Assembly: GCA_004793585.1 (NCBI GenBank)
Contig: SRZB01000017.1
Span: forward strand, 1 to 64,000
DNA: 64,000 bases
Origin: Hominisplanchenecus murintestinalis
GTDB lineage: Bacteria > Bacillota > Clostridia > Lachnospirales > Lachnospiraceae
Direction: 5' to 3'
Positions 1 through 8,340 of this stretch are shown in pieces (within the stretch, counting starts at the first letter, position 1; the number at the start of each line of letters is the position of its first letter). The position numbers and the translations under genes are program-made. The notes under the pieces were generated by a model that saw nothing but the letters and a program-made list of their open reading frames with translations, did not search any database and had not been told where the DNA came from.

Positions 1-2
1 AC

Positions 3-140
3 AGTAACTATGTGGCTTTCAGCCACTTTCACGGCACAGCTGTGAATAATTCAGGCTCCTTTTTGCTTCATATTAAAAAAGAGATTGTGCAGACTGGATG
101 GATAAAGATTAAAGGTAAGAAAAAATATTTTAAAACGTAA
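3..140 (+). CDS. 3' end of an unidentified gene (partial)
   Basis: One frame is open from the window edge to a TAA at 138-140 and gives the last 45 residues of a protein. The end reads TGWIKIKGKKKYF, which resembles the G-W-x-K-x-x-G-K-x-Y-F core of cell-wall/choline-binding type repeats of secreted Firmicute proteins. That resemblance is short and is only a hint. A good intrinsic terminator follows at 160-194, which supports this being a real gene end. The function cannot be named from the fragment. Confidence 0.5.
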   Translation, partial: SNYVAFSHFHGTAVNNSGSFLLHIKKEIVQTGWIKIKGKKKYFKT

Positions 141-159
141 GATGTATTTATACGGAGGG

Positions 160-194
160 AGAGACATTCACAGATGGGTGTCTCTTCTTTTTTT
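160..194 (+). terminator. Intrinsic terminator
   Basis: A 7-bp stem (AGAGACA at 160-166 with TGTCTCT at 179-185) is followed by a T-rich run to about 194. It closes the partial gene at the left edge and isolates it from the PadR operon. Confidence 0.7.
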
Positions 195-220
195 GCGTAT
201 TAAAAAAGTGTAAATAGGTA

Positions 221-252
221 TTGACTTTATATATTATATTGAATATAATATA
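221..252 (+). promoter_or_regulatory. PadR operon promoter with palindromic operator
   Basis: TTGACT (221-226) and TATAAT (244-249) are 17 bp apart, a near-ideal sigma-A promoter. An 11-bp inverted repeat (230-240 and 242-252) around a central G at 241 covers the end of the spacer and the whole -10. A repressor on it would block RNA polymerase. The first gene of the operon encodes a PadR regulator, so autorepression is the natural reading (inference). Confidence 0.75.
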
Positions 253-315
253 GATAACAAAAATATATAGATGAATTATATATATATAAAAATGAAAGGT
301 ATAAGGAGGACGCGT

Positions 316-642
316 ATGATTTATCAGTTGGGCTCTACCCTTACTGATGCGATTGTGCTGGCGATTATATCCAGGGGGGACGCCTATGGCTATTCTATCT
401 CGCAGCAGGTGAAGAAGGTGGCGGATATTAAGGAATCTACTCTGTACCCGGTTCTGCGCAGACTGCAGCAGAAAGGATATCTGGAGACATATGACCAGCC
501 GTATCAGGGAAGGAACAGGAAGTATTACGTGATTACGGAGGCAGGGAAACAGCAATATCAATTTTATATGGAAGAGTGGAAGAAATACCGTATGGAAGTG
601 GAGGAAATTATGATGGGAGGTATGGAGAATGAACAGGGATGA
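316..642 (+). CDS. PadR family transcriptional regulator
   Basis: A 108-residue winged-helix regulator of the short PadR class. The N-terminal region carries the typical ILxxISRGDAYGYSISQQV helix-turn-helix lead-in, then STLYPVLRRLQQKGYLE (recognition helix) and the wing GRNRKYYVITEAGK at about residues 68-81. A C-terminal helix would serve for dimerisation. The start at ATG 316 is chosen because AGGAGG lies just upstream at 305-310. An upstream in-frame ATG at 271 has no such site. The gene overlaps the DUF1700 gene by 14 bases. It probably represses its own promoter through the palindrome at 230-252. The inducing ligand is unknown. Confidence 0.93.
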   Translation: MIYQLGSTLTDAIVLAIISRGDAYGYSISQQVKKVADIKESTLYPVLRRLQQKGYLETYDQPYQGRNRKYYVITEAGKQQYQFYMEEWKKYRMEVEEIMMGGMENEQG

Positions 643-1210
643 ATTTTTACGGGAATTATCCAGGGAGCTGCGCAGGCTGCCGCGGGACGAATATGAAAAA
701 GCGATGGACTATTATGTGGAATTTTTTAACGATGCGGGACCGGAAAATGAGAAAACAGTGATTGCTGATTTGGGGACGCCGAAGGAAGTAGCGGCGCAGA
801 TTATTATGGATGCGGCGGTGGAAAGGATGCATGAACCGCCAAAGTCAGCACGGAGGGGACTTGGAACAATTTGGATGGTAATTCTCGGGGTCTGCGCGGC
901 GCCGATTGCCCTGCCGTTTGCGTTTGTAATCCTGATGTTGGTGGGGATGCTGCTTTTGAGCGCAGGGATGGTTGTCCTGGGGCTTTTGATAGCTGAGGCA
1001 GGCTTGTTTGCCGGAGGCGTAATCGGTGTGGTGTGTGGAATTATCCTTCTATTTTCTCAGCCGGCATCTGCGCTGACGGGGCTGGGGCTGGGGCTGGCGT
1101 TTATTGGTCTTAGTATTTTAGGCGCTTTTCTTGTATGTAAAGTATTTAAAGGGATGATAAAAGCAATCCGGGCATTATTTCAAAGAATTTTCAGGAGGAA
1201 AAAAGCATGA
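629..1210 (+). CDS. DUF1700 family membrane protein
   Basis: A 193-residue protein. The N-terminal about 70 residues (FLRELSRELRRLPRDEYEKA then YYVEFFNDAG and LGTPKEVAAQII) are the soluble helical domain typical of DUF1700/HAAS-type proteins. Hydrophobic stretches at about residues 85-175 give four or more membrane helices, and the tail is basic. PadR-DUF1700-DUF4097 is a recurrent Firmicute operon, and the overlaps here (14 bases with padR, 4 with the next gene) show translational coupling. No enzymatic role is known. It may relay the PadR signal or anchor the DUF4097 protein (inference). Confidence 0.88.
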   Translation: MNRDEFLRELSRELRRLPRDEYEKAMDYYVEFFNDAGPENEKTVIADLGTPKEVAAQIIMDAAVERMHEPPKSARRGLGTIWMVILGVCAAPIALPFAFVILMLVGMLLLSAGMVVLGLLIAEAGLFAGGVIGVVCGIILLFSQPASALTGLGLGLAFIGLSILGAFLVCKVFKGMIKAIRALFQRIFRRKKA

Positions 1211-2433
1211 AGAGGTATCAGAAAGTTTTGCTGCTTACAGCAGGGATATTGGTGATAGGCGGAGGAATCCTGGCAACTGCGGGACTTGCGATGGGCGGTG
1301 TTCCGGGATTTTGGATTACAGAGAAAGGGATTCAGACGGCAGAAGATATCAGGGGGACGTTTGTAGAGAAAAAAGTACCTTTGTCTGACGTCAGCAGTTT
1401 GGATATCAATTGCGTAGAAGGAAATGTGGAGTTTCTTTTGGGGGATGATTTTCATCTGGAATACGGTTATGATGATGCGTTTCTTAGCGTTAAGAACGAG
1501 AAGAAGGACGGCATTTATCATTTTACCAGTGATTATGTAAAACAGGCGGGGTGGTATGGCGCAGGATTTTTCTGGGGAGATACGGTGAACAGTAAGGAGA
1601 GCTATGTGCGGATTTATGTGCCGAGGGGGACGAAGCTGAAAGATTTAAACCTGGTAAATGAATATGGAAAGATTAAGATGGATATCAATGGAGCAGGATG
1701 TGAAAAAACTGTGATGAAGATGGAATCGGGAAGCGCATGGGTGAACGGCCTGACAAGCGGGCATACAGAAGTACAGGCAGAGTATGGGGATGTCGAAATG
1801 GAGGACTGTGACGTAGGAAAAATGACCCTGAAAGGGGAGGGCGGGAGCTACAGATTGTCAGATATCCAGGCGGAAGAAATGAAGCTTGAGGAAATGTATG
1901 GAGAAATTTCCCTGAGCAGAATTTCAGGGGGAATTATGACAGTAAAGAGCGAGTCCGGGAATACCAAAATAGAGGAGATGAGCGGGAAAGAGCTTTCTCT
2001 GGTTAATGAGTACGGAGAGATCACAATGCAAAATGTGACAACAGATACGTTTGTCCATATCAAGAGCGGAGACAGTGGAAATATCAGAATACAGGACATA
2101 AAAACCGGACAGATGAAACTTGAAACAGAGGGCGGAGATGTGGAAGGCAAGAAAGTAGAACTTGGAACGGCGGACATTCAAGTTGCATATGGGAAATGTG
2201 AACTATACGAACTGAATGCAAAAGATGTAAAGGTATCAAGCGAAAGTGGAAATGTAAAACTTGCAATGGCAGGAAAAGAAAAAGAATACCAGATGAGCCT
2301 TATGACAGAGTATGGGGAAGTATCTGTCAACGGGAAAAAGCAGGGGAATAATATTCTTTTGGAGAGGGAGAAAGCAAAAGGAAAGCTTGAGGTAAAGAGT
2401 GAGGAAGGGAATATCCGGGTAGATACGGAATGA
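1207..2433 (+). CDS. DUF4097 beta-strand repeat protein, probably exported and membrane-anchored
   Basis: A 408-residue protein with one N-terminal hydrophobic segment (residues about 8-30, signal or anchor) and a long C-terminal region of roughly 20-residue repeats. Each repeat is built around a turn, mostly EYG or ESG followed by x-(I/V)-x-(L/M/I), which is the pattern of a beta-solenoid such as DUF4097. YG-type and SG/GG-type turns alternate along nearly the whole repeat region. ATG 1207 overlaps the DUF1700 stop by 4 bases, with AGGAGG upstream. It is probably displayed at the cell surface. Its ligand and role are unknown. Confidence 0.85.
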   Translation: MKRYQKVLLLTAGILVIGGGILATAGLAMGGVPGFWITEKGIQTAEDIRGTFVEKKVPLSDVSSLDINCVEGNVEFLLGDDFHLEYGYDDAFLSVKNEKKDGIYHFTSDYVKQAGWYGAGFFWGDTVNSKESYVRIYVPRGTKLKDLNLVNEYGKIKMDINGAGCEKTVMKMESGSAWVNGLTSGHTEVQAEYGDVEMEDCDVGKMTLKGEGGSYRLSDIQAEEMKLEEMYGEISLSRISGGIMTVKSESGNTKIEEMSGKELSLVNEYGEITMQNVTTDTFVHIKSGDSGNIRIQDIKTGQMKLETEGGDVEGKKVELGTADIQVAYGKCELYELNAKDVKVSSESGNVKLAMAGKEKEYQMSLMTEYGEVSVNGKKQGNNILLEREKAKGKLEVKSEEGNIRVDTE

Positions 2434-2571
2434 TTTTGCTGTCTAAGAACTTTCAAAATGTGGTTTATTATGGGATTTAGCCGCTATCTGTCTCTGGATT
2501 TTACCGGCTGTCTGTGGTATGATAAATTATCAGAGAAAAATATACCATATACAAGAAGAGGAGAATAGGCG

Positions 2572-3333
2572 ATGAGTGCCATAGTAGAAATAAGAAATGT
2601 GAAGATTGGAGAAGGGACGCCCAAAATCTGCGTCCCTCTTACAGCGTCCACAAGAGAAAGCATCTGTACATCGGCAGAAGCATTGAAGGGACACCCCTTT
2701 GACATGGTGGAATGGCGCGCGGATTTTTTTGAAGAGCTTTTGGATCCACAGGCAGTAAATGAGACACTGCAGGAGCTTCGTGAAATTCTGGGGGATATTC
2801 CCCTGCTGTTTACTGTCCGCACAAAAGAGGAAGGGGGGAATGTCCGTCTGGATGCGGAAACATATCTGGGAGTGAATATCCGGGCGATGAGGACAGGGCT
2901 GCCAGATTTAGTTGATGCAGAAATATTCCGCGGGGATGATATCACGTATATGATGGTGGAAGCGGCACATGGCCAGGGTATGAAAGTGATCGCGTCCAAC
3001 CATGATTTTAGCAGGACGCCGAAGAAGGAAGAATTGATGCGGCGGCTCTGTAAAATGCAGGAAATGGAGGCAGATATTGCCAAACTGGCGGTAATGCCCA
3101 GGACAGAGAGGGATGTATTGACGCTTTTGGACGCGACGCTGGCTATGAAGGAACTTCACCAGGACACGCCGATAGTGACAATGGCAATGGGAGAACTGGG
3201 AGTGATCAGCCGGCTGGCAGGGCAGCTTTTTGGGTCGGCGATTACGTTCGGAAGTGTGGGCGAGATGTCGGCGCCCGGGCAGATTCCAGTGGAAAAGTTA
3301 TATGAGTTTTTGAAAGATTTAAAATTAGGCTAA
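2572..3333 (+). CDS. aroD: Type I 3-dehydroquinate dehydratase
   Basis: A 253-residue class I dehydroquinase. It converts 3-dehydroquinate to 3-dehydroshikimate in the shikimate pathway through a Schiff base. Visible signatures are PLTASTRESI near the start, VEWRADFF, FTVRTKEEGG, the catalytic His region ASNHDFSRTP (about residues 142-151), and the lysine region DIAKLAVMPR (Lys at about residue 167). The C-terminal GxxSRLxGQLFGSAITF segment binds substrate. The gene stands alone between the DUF4097 operon and spoIIGA, with GAGGAGAAT before ATG 2572. A terminator follows. Confidence 0.96.
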   Translation: MSAIVEIRNVKIGEGTPKICVPLTASTRESICTSAEALKGHPFDMVEWRADFFEELLDPQAVNETLQELREILGDIPLLFTVRTKEEGGNVRLDAETYLGVNIRAMRTGLPDLVDAEIFRGDDITYMMVEAAHGQGMKVIASNHDFSRTPKKEELMRRLCKMQEMEADIAKLAVMPRTERDVLTLLDATLAMKELHQDTPIVTMAMGELGVISRLAGQLFGSAITFGSVGEMSAPGQIPVEKLYEFLKDLKLG

Positions 3334-3360
3334 GGCAAAATCGCTGTGAAAGTCCGCACG

Positions 3361-3403
3361 GTCCTGAAATTTTTCGGATGTGAAGGGTTTCAGGGCTTTT
3401 TTT
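3361..3403 (+). terminator. Intrinsic terminator after aroD
   Basis: A 9-bp stem with one G-U pair (GTCCTGAAA at 3361-3369 with TTTCAGGGC at 3388-3396) runs into seven T residues. Confidence 0.8.
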
Positions 3404-3460
3404 GCGCGCTGATATAGTGAGATTAAGTAAGAATAAGAAAGCGATGGTGCGGTAAAATTT

Positions 3461-3526
3461 TGTCGATAAGAAATCAGAAATTGCTTCCCGGATTTGACAA
3501 ATTTCTTTTCCTGGATTTCATATAAT
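3461..3526 (+). promoter_or_regulatory. spoIIG-like promoter: Spo0A-box-like sites and a 21-bp spacer
   Basis: A consensus TTGACA (3494-3499) and a consensus TATAAT (3521-3526) are separated by 21 bp instead of 17. The Bacillus subtilis spoIIG promoter is known for perfect-looking elements with a 22-bp spacer that only work when Spo0A is bound. Two sequences close to the 0A box TGNCGAA are present: TGTCGAT at 3461-3467 and TGACAAA at 3495-3501, overlapping the -35. The gene that follows is spoIIGA, so the match in position supports the reading. Confidence 0.65.
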
Positions 3527-3573
3527 TGGAAATGCCTAATCCAAGTGCTTCATAAGGGCGTGGGAGGTGTTTC

Positions 3574-4353
3574 GTGTATTATGAATTTTACATAGATATA
3601 TTCTTTCTGGAAAATATGATGCTGGACTATATCGTACTTGCGCTGACGGGAAGCATCCTGAAATGGAAAAGAGATTTCAGACTGCTGTTTCTTGCAGCAT
3701 TTACCGGAGCTTTGGGAGCATGTATGCTCATGGTAAGCCCGTTTCGTGGGATTCCGGCAGTGATGATTGCCGGATATGTATTGACGGCAGTTTTGATGGT
3801 CAGGATTGCTTATGGCATCTCGCAGAAACATTTGCTGGCAAAAGGGCTCCTCTGCTTTTCTTGTACTGCATTTTTGACAGGGGGGATTTTCCAGGCGGTG
3901 TCTGCACAGTTTTCATTTTCTGTTCCGACAGCGGCGTTTGTGAGCGCGGGAGTACTCACGGTATTTTTGAGAGGATATCAAGGTGTAAAATTCAAGACAC
4001 AGAATTTTTATGATGTCACGTTGGGCTTCCATGGAAAAACCGTATGTGTCAGGGCTCTGAGGGATACGGGAAACCAGCTGAAAGACCCGCTTACGGGAAA
4101 GCCTGTAAGCATACTGGCTTATGATGCTGCCAGGGGGCTTTTGGATAAGGATGCAAAAATGTTTTATATTCCGTTCCATTCTATTGGAAAAAGCAGCGGC
4201 CTGCTGCCGGGAATGACATTAGATTATATGAACATCAGGCGGGAAAAAGACTTACAGCGGCTGGAGCGACCGGTGATTGCAGTGAGTAAAGAGCCTGTGA
4301 ACCGGGATGGAAAGTATCAGCTGATTCTTCATCCCCAGCTTTTGGATGAATAG
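3574..4353 (+). CDS. spoIIGA: SpoIIGA, pro-sigma-E processing peptidase
   Basis: A 259-residue membrane aspartic protease of the mother cell that cuts the pro-sequence from sigma-E after a forespore signal. About five hydrophobic helices occupy residues 1-130 (the first reads [19 protein letters not shown]), followed by a cytoplasmic protease domain. The catalytic Asp lies in [13 protein letters not shown] (Asp about residue 164), matching the DSGN-type site of the family. The start is GTG 3574, preceded by GGGAGG at 3562-3567. It is 11 bases upstream of sigE, as in the classical spoIIG operon. Confidence 0.95.
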   Translation: MYYEFYIDIFFLENMMLDYIVLALTGSILKWKRDFRLLFLAAFTGALGACMLMVSPFRGIPAVMIAGYVLTAVLMVRIAYGISQKHLLAKGLLCFSCTAFLTGGIFQAVSAQFSFSVPTAAFVSAGVLTVFLRGYQGVKFKTQNFYDVTLGFHGKTVCVRALRDTGNQLKDPLTGKPVSILAYDAARGLLDKDAKMFYIPFHSIGKSSGLLPGMTLDYMNIRREKDLQRLERPVIAVSKEPVNRDGKYQLILHPQLLDE

Positions 4354-4364
4354 GAGGGATTCTT

Positions 4365-5105
4365 ATGGTAATCAAAGTTGCAATGCCGCGTCATTTTCAA
4401 TTCCGTGTCGTATCGACACTGCCCAGCCTTTTGATGGGGCGGGGGAATGATATCCACTATATAGGAGGGAGCGAGGTGCTGCCGCCGCCGTTGTCAGCCC
4501 ATCAGGAAGCAAAGGCCATCGAGAATCTTGAGACAGACCATAACAGCGAGGCAAAGACAATGCTGATTGAGCATAATCTGCGGCTGGTGGTTTACATAGC
4601 GAAAAAGTTTGACAATACGGGAGTGGGCGTGGAAGATTTGACGTCTATAGGTACAATAGGGCTGATAAAAGCAATCAATACATTCAATCCGGGAAAAAAT
4701 ATCAAGCTGGCCACTTATGCGTCCAGGTGTATCGAAAATGAAATTCTAATGTATTTGAGAAGGAACAACAAGACAAAGATGGAAGTATCGATTGATGAGC
4801 CTCTGAACGTGGACTGGGACGGGAATGAGCTGTTGCTTTCAGATATCCTGGGAACAGATGAGGATGTGATTTATAAAGATATGGAGACAGAGGTGGAGCG
4901 GAAACTTCTGATGAAAGCTATCGGAAAACTTACGGACAGAGAGCAGACCATTGTAAGACTGCGGTTTGGGCTGAATACTCTGGACGGGGAGGAGAGGACG
5001 CAGAAAGAGGTTGCGGATTTGCTGGGGATTTCCCAGTCTTACATTTCAAGGCTTGAAAAGAAAATTATGAAGAGGCTGAAGAAAGAGATTGTGAGGTTTG
5101 AATAG
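4365..5105 (+). CDS. sigE: RNA polymerase sporulation sigma factor sigma-E (pro-form)
   Basis: A 246-residue sigma-70 factor of the early mother cell. After about 31 N-terminal residues comes [13 protein letters not shown], the conserved start of mature sigma-E, so the first part is the membrane-associated pro-sequence removed by SpoIIGA. Region 2 includes [27 protein letters not shown] and [16 protein letters not shown]. Region 4 ends with [28 protein letters not shown], the -35 binding helix-turn-helix. It is cotranscribed with spoIIGA. Confidence 0.97.
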   Translation: MVIKVAMPRHFQFRVVSTLPSLLMGRGNDIHYIGGSEVLPPPLSAHQEAKAIENLETDHNSEAKTMLIEHNLRLVVYIAKKFDNTGVGVEDLTSIGTIGLIKAINTFNPGKNIKLATYASRCIENEILMYLRRNNKTKMEVSIDEPLNVDWDGNELLLSDILGTDEDVIYKDMETEVERKLLMKAIGKLTDREQTIVRLRFGLNTLDGEERTQKEVADLLGISQSYISRLEKKIMKRLKKEIVRFE

Positions 5106-5133
5106 AAATATCTTTTGGCTGTTAGTGGGCAGT

Positions 5134-5160
5134 ATCCCCTGGTTTTTGCCGGGGGATTTT
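5134..5160 (+). terminator. Intrinsic terminator after sigE
   Basis: ATCCCCTGG (5134-5142) pairs with CCGGGGGAT (5149-5157) with one G-U pair and a TTTTTG loop, followed by a T run to 5160. Confidence 0.75.
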
Positions 5161-5268
5161 ATATGGGCAAATTTGTATGTACAGAAAAGCTTGTACTCTG
5201 ATTGAAAGTATGTTAAAGTTTTGTCAGTGAACATGTTTTAACAAAAAGCTTCAAATGGAGGATGAGCT

Positions 5269-6777
5269 ATGAGAGGAATTTATACATCTGTAAATAAAAT
5301 CAGGCGCCAGGTCTTTACAGAAGTGGCGCGGTTCGCGTATGAAGGAGGAGATTATACAAAGTTCGAGGAAGTGCCGTACAAGATTATCAAAGGAGAGATT
5401 GCAGCTTATCGTGACAGCGTATTTCTGGAACGGGCGATTGTAGGCGAGCGGCTCCGGCTTACTATGGGGCTTCCATGGAGGAAAGCAGATGAACAGGCGC
5501 CGATTTCCGAGGGGCTGGATGAGGCGATGAAGTCGGAGAAGTATTATGAGCCGCCATTGGTAAACATTATTAAATTCGCCTGTCATTCCTGCCCGGATAA
5601 TAAGGTGTTTGTTACAGATGCCTGCCAGGGCTGTCTGGCTCATCCGTGTAAAGAAGTCTGTCCCAAAAATGCGGTGGAGATTGTGAATGGACGTTCTGTT
5701 ATTGATGAAGAAAAATGTGTAAAATGTGGGAAATGCGTGCAGGAATGCCCATACGGAGCAATTACGAAACTGGAGCGTCCCTGTGCGAAAGCCTGCGGGA
5801 TGGACGCCATCCGAAGCGATGAATTTGGCAGGGCGGATATTGATTACGATAAATGTGTTTCCTGCGGTATGTGCCTGGTAAACTGTCCGTTTGGGGCCAT
5901 TGCGGATAAGAGCCAGATTTTCCAGACGATTCAGGCGATTAAGAGCGATGTTCCGGTGTATGCAATCGTGGCTCCGGCAGTTTCCGGGCAGTTTGGGCCT
6001 AAGCTTACGCCGGATAAGATGAAAGCGGCGTTTCGAGGACTGGGATTTGAGGATATTGTGGAGGTAGCGGTAGGCGCGGATTTATGCACGATTGAGGAAG
6101 CGAAAGAGTTTATCAAAGATGTACCTGAGAAGCAGCCGTTTATGGCCACATCCTGCTGCCCGGCGTGGTCGGTAATGGCGAAAAAGCTCTTTCCGCAGTT
6201 TGCGCCTTATATTTCTATGGCGTTGACTCCGATGGTGCTGACTGCCCGGCTGGTAAAGAAGGAGCATCCGAATTGTAAGATTGCATTTATCGGTCCCTGT
6301 GCGGCGAAAAAGCTGGAAGCAAGCCGAAGAAGCATCCGCAGTGATGTGGATTTTGTGTTGACCTTTGAGGAAGTCATGGGGATGTTTACGGCGAAGGAAA
6401 TGGATTTTGACAGCCTGCCGTCAGAGGAATTCTTTACGGAAGCGAGCGGCGACGGGAAAGGGTTTGCCATTAGCGGGGGCGTGGCGTCTGCGGTAGTGAA
6501 TTGTATTAAGAAGCTGGAACCCTCCCGCGAAGTCAAGGTTCAGAGCGCAGAAGGCCTGAGGGAATGCCGGAAAATGCTGACGATGGCAAAAGCCGGGAAA
6601 CTGAACGGCTATCTGCTGGAGGGTATGGCATGCCCGGGCGGCTGTGTGGCAGGGGCAGGAACCCAGCAGCCGATTAACCGTTCTAAGACTGCAGTAACAA
6701 ATGACAAGAAAAATGCAAGATTCCAGAGTGTGATGGACAGCGGATATAAGGAGCATCTGGCAGAACTGGAAGAATGA
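5269..6777 (+). CDS. Monomeric [FeFe] hydrogenase, group-B type
   Basis: A 502-residue cytoplasmic hydrogenase that interconverts protons and H2, probably with ferredoxin. Cys motifs for FeS clusters lie at residues 119-131 (CxxCxxxxCxxxC), 150-160 and 196-206 (both CxxCxxCxxxC), with an extra CAKAC at 172-176. The H-cluster motifs are L1 TSCCPAW (294-300), L2 GPCAAKKLE (342-350) and L3 MACPGGC (453-459). Ala rather than Gly in TSCCPAW is typical of group B enzymes. About 100 residues without cysteine motifs precede the clusters, and there is no small-subunit gene beside it. ATG 5269 follows GGAGGATG. The AlkD-like gene starts at or shortly after its end. Confidence 0.95.
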   Translation: MRGIYTSVNKIRRQVFTEVARFAYEGGDYTKFEEVPYKIIKGEIAAYRDSVFLERAIVGERLRLTMGLPWRKADEQAPISEGLDEAMKSEKYYEPPLVNIIKFACHSCPDNKVFVTDACQGCLAHPCKEVCPKNAVEIVNGRSVIDEEKCVKCGKCVQECPYGAITKLERPCAKACGMDAIRSDEFGRADIDYDKCVSCGMCLVNCPFGAIADKSQIFQTIQAIKSDVPVYAIVAPAVSGQFGPKLTPDKMKAAFRGLGFEDIVEVAVGADLCTIEEAKEFIKDVPEKQPFMATSCCPAWSVMAKKLFPQFAPYISMALTPMVLTARLVKKEHPNCKIAFIGPCAAKKLEASRRSIRSDVDFVLTFEEVMGMFTAKEMDFDSLPSEEFFTEASGDGKGFAISGGVASAVVNCIKKLEPSREVKVQSAEGLRECRKMLTMAKAGKLNGYLLEGMACPGGCVAGAGTQQPINRSKTAVTNDKKNARFQSVMDSGYKEHLAELEE

Positions 6778-6812
6778 TAACAGAAGGTATGGACGGTACG
6801 AAGGAAGGGCAG

Positions 6813-7505
6813 ATGAAAATAGATGTAAGAGAGGAACTGCTTTGTCTGGCAGAGCCGGAATACCAGAAATTTAACAGCAGGCTGATACCAAATATCAATC
6901 CGGAAACAATGCTGGGCGTCCGTCTTCCGGCGCTCAGAAAGCTTGCCAGGGAGCTGTCGAAAGAGGATTGGAGGACATATCTGGAGACAGCTCAGAATAA
7001 ATATTATGAAGAGGCCATGCTCCAGGGGATGGTGATTGGCTGCGCCAAGATGGAGTTTGAGGAGCGGATTTCTTATATCAGGTGGTTTCTGCCGAAAATT
7101 GATAACTGGGCAGTGTGCGACAGTTTCTGCAGCAGCCTGAAAGCAATGAGCAGGTATACAGAAGAGATGTGGCCATTTATCCAAGAATGCCTGGCAGGAA
7201 ACAGTGCATATGTCATCCGGTTTGGCGCAGTGATGCTGCTGGATTACTATATGGATGAGGCTTGGATAAACGAGGCGCTGAAACTGCTGGATGGGGTCAG
7301 GCATGATGATTACTATGTAAAAATGGCGGTGGCGTGGACGATATCCATTTATTATGTGAGGTTTCCGAAACAGGTAATGCCGTATCTGCTGGAAAACAGC
7401 CTGGATGATTTTACCTATAATAAAGCACTGCAGAAGATTACAGAATCACGCAGGATTGGCAAAGAAGAGAAAAAACGCATCCGGCAGATGAAGCGGAAAG
7501 TATAG
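6813..7505 (+). CDS. DNA alkylation repair protein, AlkD-like HEAT-repeat
   Basis: A 230-residue alpha-helical protein of the AlkC/AlkD family, which excises alkylated bases by wrapping DNA in HEAT-like helices. Family signs are FNSRLIPNINPETMLGVRLPALRKLAREL near the start, WAVCDSFCSSLK (about residues 99-110), FGAVMLLDYY and YYVKMAVAWTISIYYVRFP. ATG 6813 is preferred because it fits the family N-terminus and has AAGGAAGG just upstream. An in-frame ATG at 6774 would overlap the hydrogenase stop by 4 bases and add 13 residues. The link to the hydrogenase is position only. Confidence 0.88.
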   Translation: MKIDVREELLCLAEPEYQKFNSRLIPNINPETMLGVRLPALRKLARELSKEDWRTYLETAQNKYYEEAMLQGMVIGCAKMEFEERISYIRWFLPKIDNWAVCDSFCSSLKAMSRYTEEMWPFIQECLAGNSAYVIRFGAVMLLDYYMDEAWINEALKLLDGVRHDDYYVKMAVAWTISIYYVRFPKQVMPYLLENSLDDFTYNKALQKITESRRIGKEEKKRIRQMKRKV

Positions 7506-7626
7506 CAGGAAAGGAAAAAAGTGCTAGACTAATTTGTCGATTTGTGAGAGAATAAAAGCAAGTATGACATGGGCATTTCATGTCCGGTGTATACATTAGT
7601 CATTTATAATTGAAAGGAGTCTTAAA

Positions 7627-8319
7627 ATGATTTATTCACGTGAAGTAGAAGAAATGTGTCCAGTGGCACAGGGCGTTCATCATGGCGCTGCTCCAATCCC
7701 AGAAGAAGCAAAATGGGTACAGGCAAAAGAAGTTAAAGACATTTCCGGTCTGACACATGGCGTTGGCTGGTGTGCTCCTCAGCAGGGCGCATGTAAGCTG
7801 ACCTTAAATGTAAAGGAAGGAATCATTCAGGAAGCTCTGGTAGAAACCATCGGATGTTCAGGCATGACACATTCTGCAGCTATGGCTTCTGAGATTTTAC
7901 CGGGACTGACAGTTATGGAGGCTCTGAATACTGACCTGGTGTGTGATGCAATCAACACCGCTATGAGAGAGCTGTTCCTTCAGATTGTATACGGAAGAAC
8001 ACAGAGTGCATTTTCAGAGGACGGGCTTCCGGTAGGCGCAGGCCTGGAGGATCTTGGAAAAGGACTCCGCTCACAGGTTGGTACAATGTACGGAACTTTG
8101 AAGAAAGGCCCTCGTTATCTGGAAATGGCAGAAGGTTATGTAACCGGTATCGCCCTGGATGCAGATGATATGATTATCGGTTATCAGTTCGTAAGCCTTG
8201 GCAAGATGACAGATTTCATCAAAAAGGGTGATGATCCGAACACTGCATGGGAAAAGGCAAAAGGTCAGTATGGCCGTGTAGCAGACGCTGTTAAGATTAT
8301 TGACCCGAGAAAAGAATAA
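7627..8319 (+). CDS. NifU/IscU-like iron-sulfur cluster scaffold paired with a GGGtGRT protein
   Basis: A 230-residue protein. The section GACKLTLNVKEGIIQEALVETIGCSGMTHSAAMASE (about residues 58-93) follows the IscU/NifU N-terminal pattern of a strand pair, then GC-x(n)-AxxAS. Further cysteines are at CPVAQ and GWCAPQQGAC near the N-terminus. It lacks the exact three-Cys spacing of standard IscU, so cluster binding is inferred. Codon use is more even than in neighbours, which suggests high expression. AAAGGAGT precedes ATG 7627, and the GGGtGRT gene follows after 21 bases. The pair is known in anaerobic Firmicutes but has no assigned pathway. Confidence 0.85.
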   Translation: MIYSREVEEMCPVAQGVHHGAAPIPEEAKWVQAKEVKDISGLTHGVGWCAPQQGACKLTLNVKEGIIQEALVETIGCSGMTHSAAMASEILPGLTVMEALNTDLVCDAINTAMRELFLQIVYGRTQSAFSEDGLPVGAGLEDLGKGLRSQVGTMYGTLKKGPRYLEMAEGYVTGIALDADDMIIGYQFVSLGKMTDFIKKGDDPNTAWEKAKGQYGRVADAVKIIDPRKE

Positions 8320-8340
8320 TTGTAGAGGAGGTAACGGGAA

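Noticed and set aside
5220..5256. A Rex operator before the hydrogenase
   Set aside because: Only one TTTAACAA-like half-site is present. The matching TTGTTAA half at the right distance is missing.
7605..7619. TATAAT at 7605-7610 as promoter of the scaffold gene
   Set aside because: It lies immediately before the Shine-Dalgarno site, so a transcript from it would lack that site, and no -35 is at the right distance.
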